A DNA stretch of 7,775 nt from Bacteroidales bacterium. GTDB taxonomy: Bacteria; Bacteroidota; Bacteroidia; Bacteroidales; JAAUTT01. The stretch is from assembly GCA_025350365.1 (NCBI GenBank), contig JANXXY010000469.1:1-7775 (forward strand), given 5' to 3'. This document shows positions 6,392-7,775 of this stretch, one piece after another. Each line of letters starts with the position of its first letter. The stretch's first letter is position 1. Below the pieces are notes generated by a model. It was given only the letters and a program-made list of their open reading frames with translations. It was not told where the DNA came from and ran no database searches. Made by a program: the position numbers and the translations under genes.

Positions 6392-6520
6392 TTAAGAGGA
6401 TAGAGCCATGAGCTGGTTAAGTTCCGATGATATGTCGTCTATATAAAAACAGGCTGAACCTGTAAAGATATATTCGGCGCAGGTATAGCCTAAGCCGAAC
6501 GGAGAGCCAGAATATACCAT
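6392..6520 (-). CDS. Possible 42-residue small protein, or structured RNA locus
   Basis: A minus-strand frame from ATG at 6520-6518 to TAA at 6394-6392 encodes MVYSGSPFGLGYTCAEYIF, then TGSACFYIDDISSELNQLMALSS (42 residues). I do not recognise the product. It has two cysteines, an aromatic/glycine-rich first half and an amphipathic acidic C-terminus. The case for a gene is indirect: by hand count 6401-6520 is about 43% GC against about 18% in 6521-6610, the frame nearly fills the GC-rich block, and a strong terminator lies 16 bases past the stop. There is no clear ribosome binding site. The same DNA folds into three successive hairpins (6426-6439, 6449-6463, 6473-6499), so an RNA gene or leader is an equal alternative, and a decayed repeat cannot be excluded. 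Confidence 0.3.
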   Translation of the reverse strand: MVYSGSPFGLGYTCAEYIFTGSACFYIDDISSELNQLMALSS

Positions 6521-6612
6521 CAGATAAACAGAAAATTTTATAGTAAATAATTATCTAATTGAAAATCTCATTAAATTGCCTAACAAAATCTTAAAACTAT
6601 AATATCAATACC

Positions 6613-7775
6613 ATGAGAAGAATTATTGCCTATTTTTCGATGATAACCATCATTGTTTTTTTTGCCTCTTGTAAGTCTCATCAAACACAAGAATCTGATG
6701 CACTTGCATCTCACATTGATTCGACTATTAAACCCGCTGATGATTTTTTTCAGTTTGCGAACGGGAAATGGTTTAAGGCAAACGCCATTCCGGCAAGCGA
6801 ACAAAGCAACGGCTTGTGGCAATTGATTCAGGATACCATCAATGCTCAAATCCGCAATATTTGTGAATCATCTGCCAATCTGACTCATGTCGAAAAAGGA
6901 AGCAATAAACAGAAGATCGGCGACTTCTTTTACTCCGGTATGGATAGTGTCACTCTCAACAAGAATGGCATTTCTGATTTAAAGTCCGACTTTGAAATGA
7001 TTGATGGGATAAAAGATGCAAGCGGGTTGATGAAGGCAGCATCATATATTCATATTATTGCCGGTTCTCCCATGTTTGGTTTTGGCCTTGGGCAGGATGA
7101 CAAATTAAGCAATAAGTATGCTTTAAATATTTCACAGGGTGGGCTAAGTCTTCCCGACAGAAGGTTTTATTTCGATACGGATGCTCGTGCAGTAACCATC
7201 CGCCAAAAGTTTGCCGAACATCTATATCATATTTTTAAGATAATTGGGTACGATGATGTAAAAGCCAAACAATCTGCCGAAAACCTGATAAAACTGGAAA
7301 TAGCGATGGCCAAAGCATCGCGTAAGCTTGAAGATACTCGTGATCCCGTAAAAAATTACAACAAACTTTCGTTTAAAAATTTATCAGAAACTACTCCAAA
7401 TCTCGATTGGATTGTTTTCATAAAAGGTGTTGGTTTGCAGAGTGTGGATACTGTAATAGTTGGTCAACCCGAGTATTTATTGGCCTTAAACGGTTTGGTA
7501 ATAACGTTACCACTTGCTAGTTGGAAAGATTACCTGAAGTATCATTTGGTGCGGGGACTCTCCCGGTATCTCGACGACAAAACATATCTTGAATCATTTA
7601 GTTTCTACTCATCAGTACTTCGTGGTGTAAAAGAACCAAAACCACGATGGAAAAGAGTGGTGGAGCAAACTGACAACATGTTGGGCGAATTAATAGGACA
7701 GGTTTATGTAGTTGAATACCTCCCGAAAGGAACCAAAGATAAACTTTTCGAAATTGGTAATGCCATAAAATTGGT
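6613..7775 (+). CDS. M13 family metallopeptidase (neprilysin/PepO-like) lipoprotein, 3'-partial
   Basis: M13 peptidases are zinc endopeptidases that cut oligopeptides; in Bacteroidota they are usually periplasmic or surface lipoproteins. The frame is open from ATG 6613 to the right edge, giving 387 residues of an expected 660-680. The N-terminus is a lipoprotein signal peptide, with MRRI, a hydrophobic stretch and a lipobox ending FFAS-C20. The M13 N-terminal domain follows: IKPADDFFQFANGKWFKANAIPA (about 40-62), KIGDFFYSGMD (about 101-111), the family-typical SQGGLSLPDRRFYF block (about 174-187), and RGVKEPKPRWKRVVEQTD near 345-365. The zinc site (HExxH and ExxxD) and catalytic residues are in the C-terminal domain beyond the window, so activity cannot be judged. 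The start is supported by the position of the signal peptide. The upstream 90 bases are very AT-rich, with TATAAT at 6598-6603 too close to the start to be a normal promoter element. Confidence 0.93.
   Translation, partial: MRRIIAYFSMITIIVFFASCKSHQTQESDALASHIDSTIKPADDFFQFANGKWFKANAIPASEQSNGLWQLIQDTINAQIRNICESSANLTHVEKGSNKQKIGDFFYSGMDSVTLNKNGISDLKSDFEMIDGIKDASGLMKAASYIHIIAGSPMFGFGLGQDDKLSNKYALNISQGGLSLPDRRFYFDTDARAVTIRQKFAEHLYHIFKIIGYDDVKAKQSAENLIKLEIAMAKASRKLEDTRDPVKNYNKLSFKNLSETTPNLDWIVFIKGVGLQSVDTVIVGQPEYLLALNGLVITLPLASWKDYLKYHLVRGLSRYLDDKTYLESFSFYSSVLRGVKEPKPRWKRVVEQTDNMLGELIGQVYVVEYLPKGTKDKLFEIGNAIKL

Noticed and set aside
6408..6446. Short + strand frame MSWLSSDDMSSI with a purine-rich AGAGGATAGAG upstream.
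   Set aside because: Only 12 residues, with no homology recognised; the longer minus-strand frame or an RNA structure explains the block better.
6580..6849. Minus-strand 89-residue frame opposite the start of the M13 peptidase.
   Set aside because: The + strand encodes a clear lipoprotein signal peptide and M13 N-terminal domain, so this is a shadow frame.

Overview
The window looks like chromosomal DNA of a Bacteroidota bacterium, probably of the order Bacteroidales. It is AT-rich, Shine-Dalgarno sequences are weak or absent, and one gene has a promoter with the phylum's TAnnTTTG -7 box. The encoded proteins (FolC, a front-end-like acyl-lipid desaturase, rhamnulokinase, a CorA-type transporter, a small outer-membrane barrel and an M13 lipoprotein peptidase) also read like Bacteroidales versions of their families. 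All six well-supported genes are on the + strand.

Layout: (1) folC, 1-1248, is cut by the left edge and carries a one-base deletion inside its ATP-binding P-loop codons near base 125. (2) A fatty acid desaturase lies at 1484-2608. (3) A 435-base non-coding stretch, 2609-3043, holds a roughly 149-bp nested inverted-repeat element followed directly by about nine units of a pyrimidine-rich 10-bp tandem repeat. (4) rhaB, 3044-4519, is followed after 14 bases by a corA-type Mg2+/Co2+ channel gene, 4534-5481; the two are probably co-transcribed. (5) A small secreted beta-barrel protein lies at 5636-6142, with its own promoter and a short leader hairpin. (6) A 470-base gap, 6143-6612, holds a 144-bp repeat with perfect 10-bp ends and four hairpins, a strong intrinsic terminator, and a GC-richer island that is either a 42-residue minus-strand gene or a structured RNA. 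(7) The N-terminal 387 residues of an M13 (neprilysin/PepO-like) lipoprotein peptidase run off the right edge.

The genes are mostly unrelated housekeeping or accessory functions: folate polyglutamylation, membrane lipid desaturation, L-rhamnose catabolism, divalent cation transport and extracytoplasmic proteolysis. Apart from the rhaB-corA pair there is no obvious shared pathway. I found no defence system, integrase, transposase gene, CRISPR array, tRNA or rRNA. The features most worth a second look are non-coding: the two inverted-repeat elements, the 10-bp phased tract upstream of rhaB, and the small GC-rich island at about 6392-6520.
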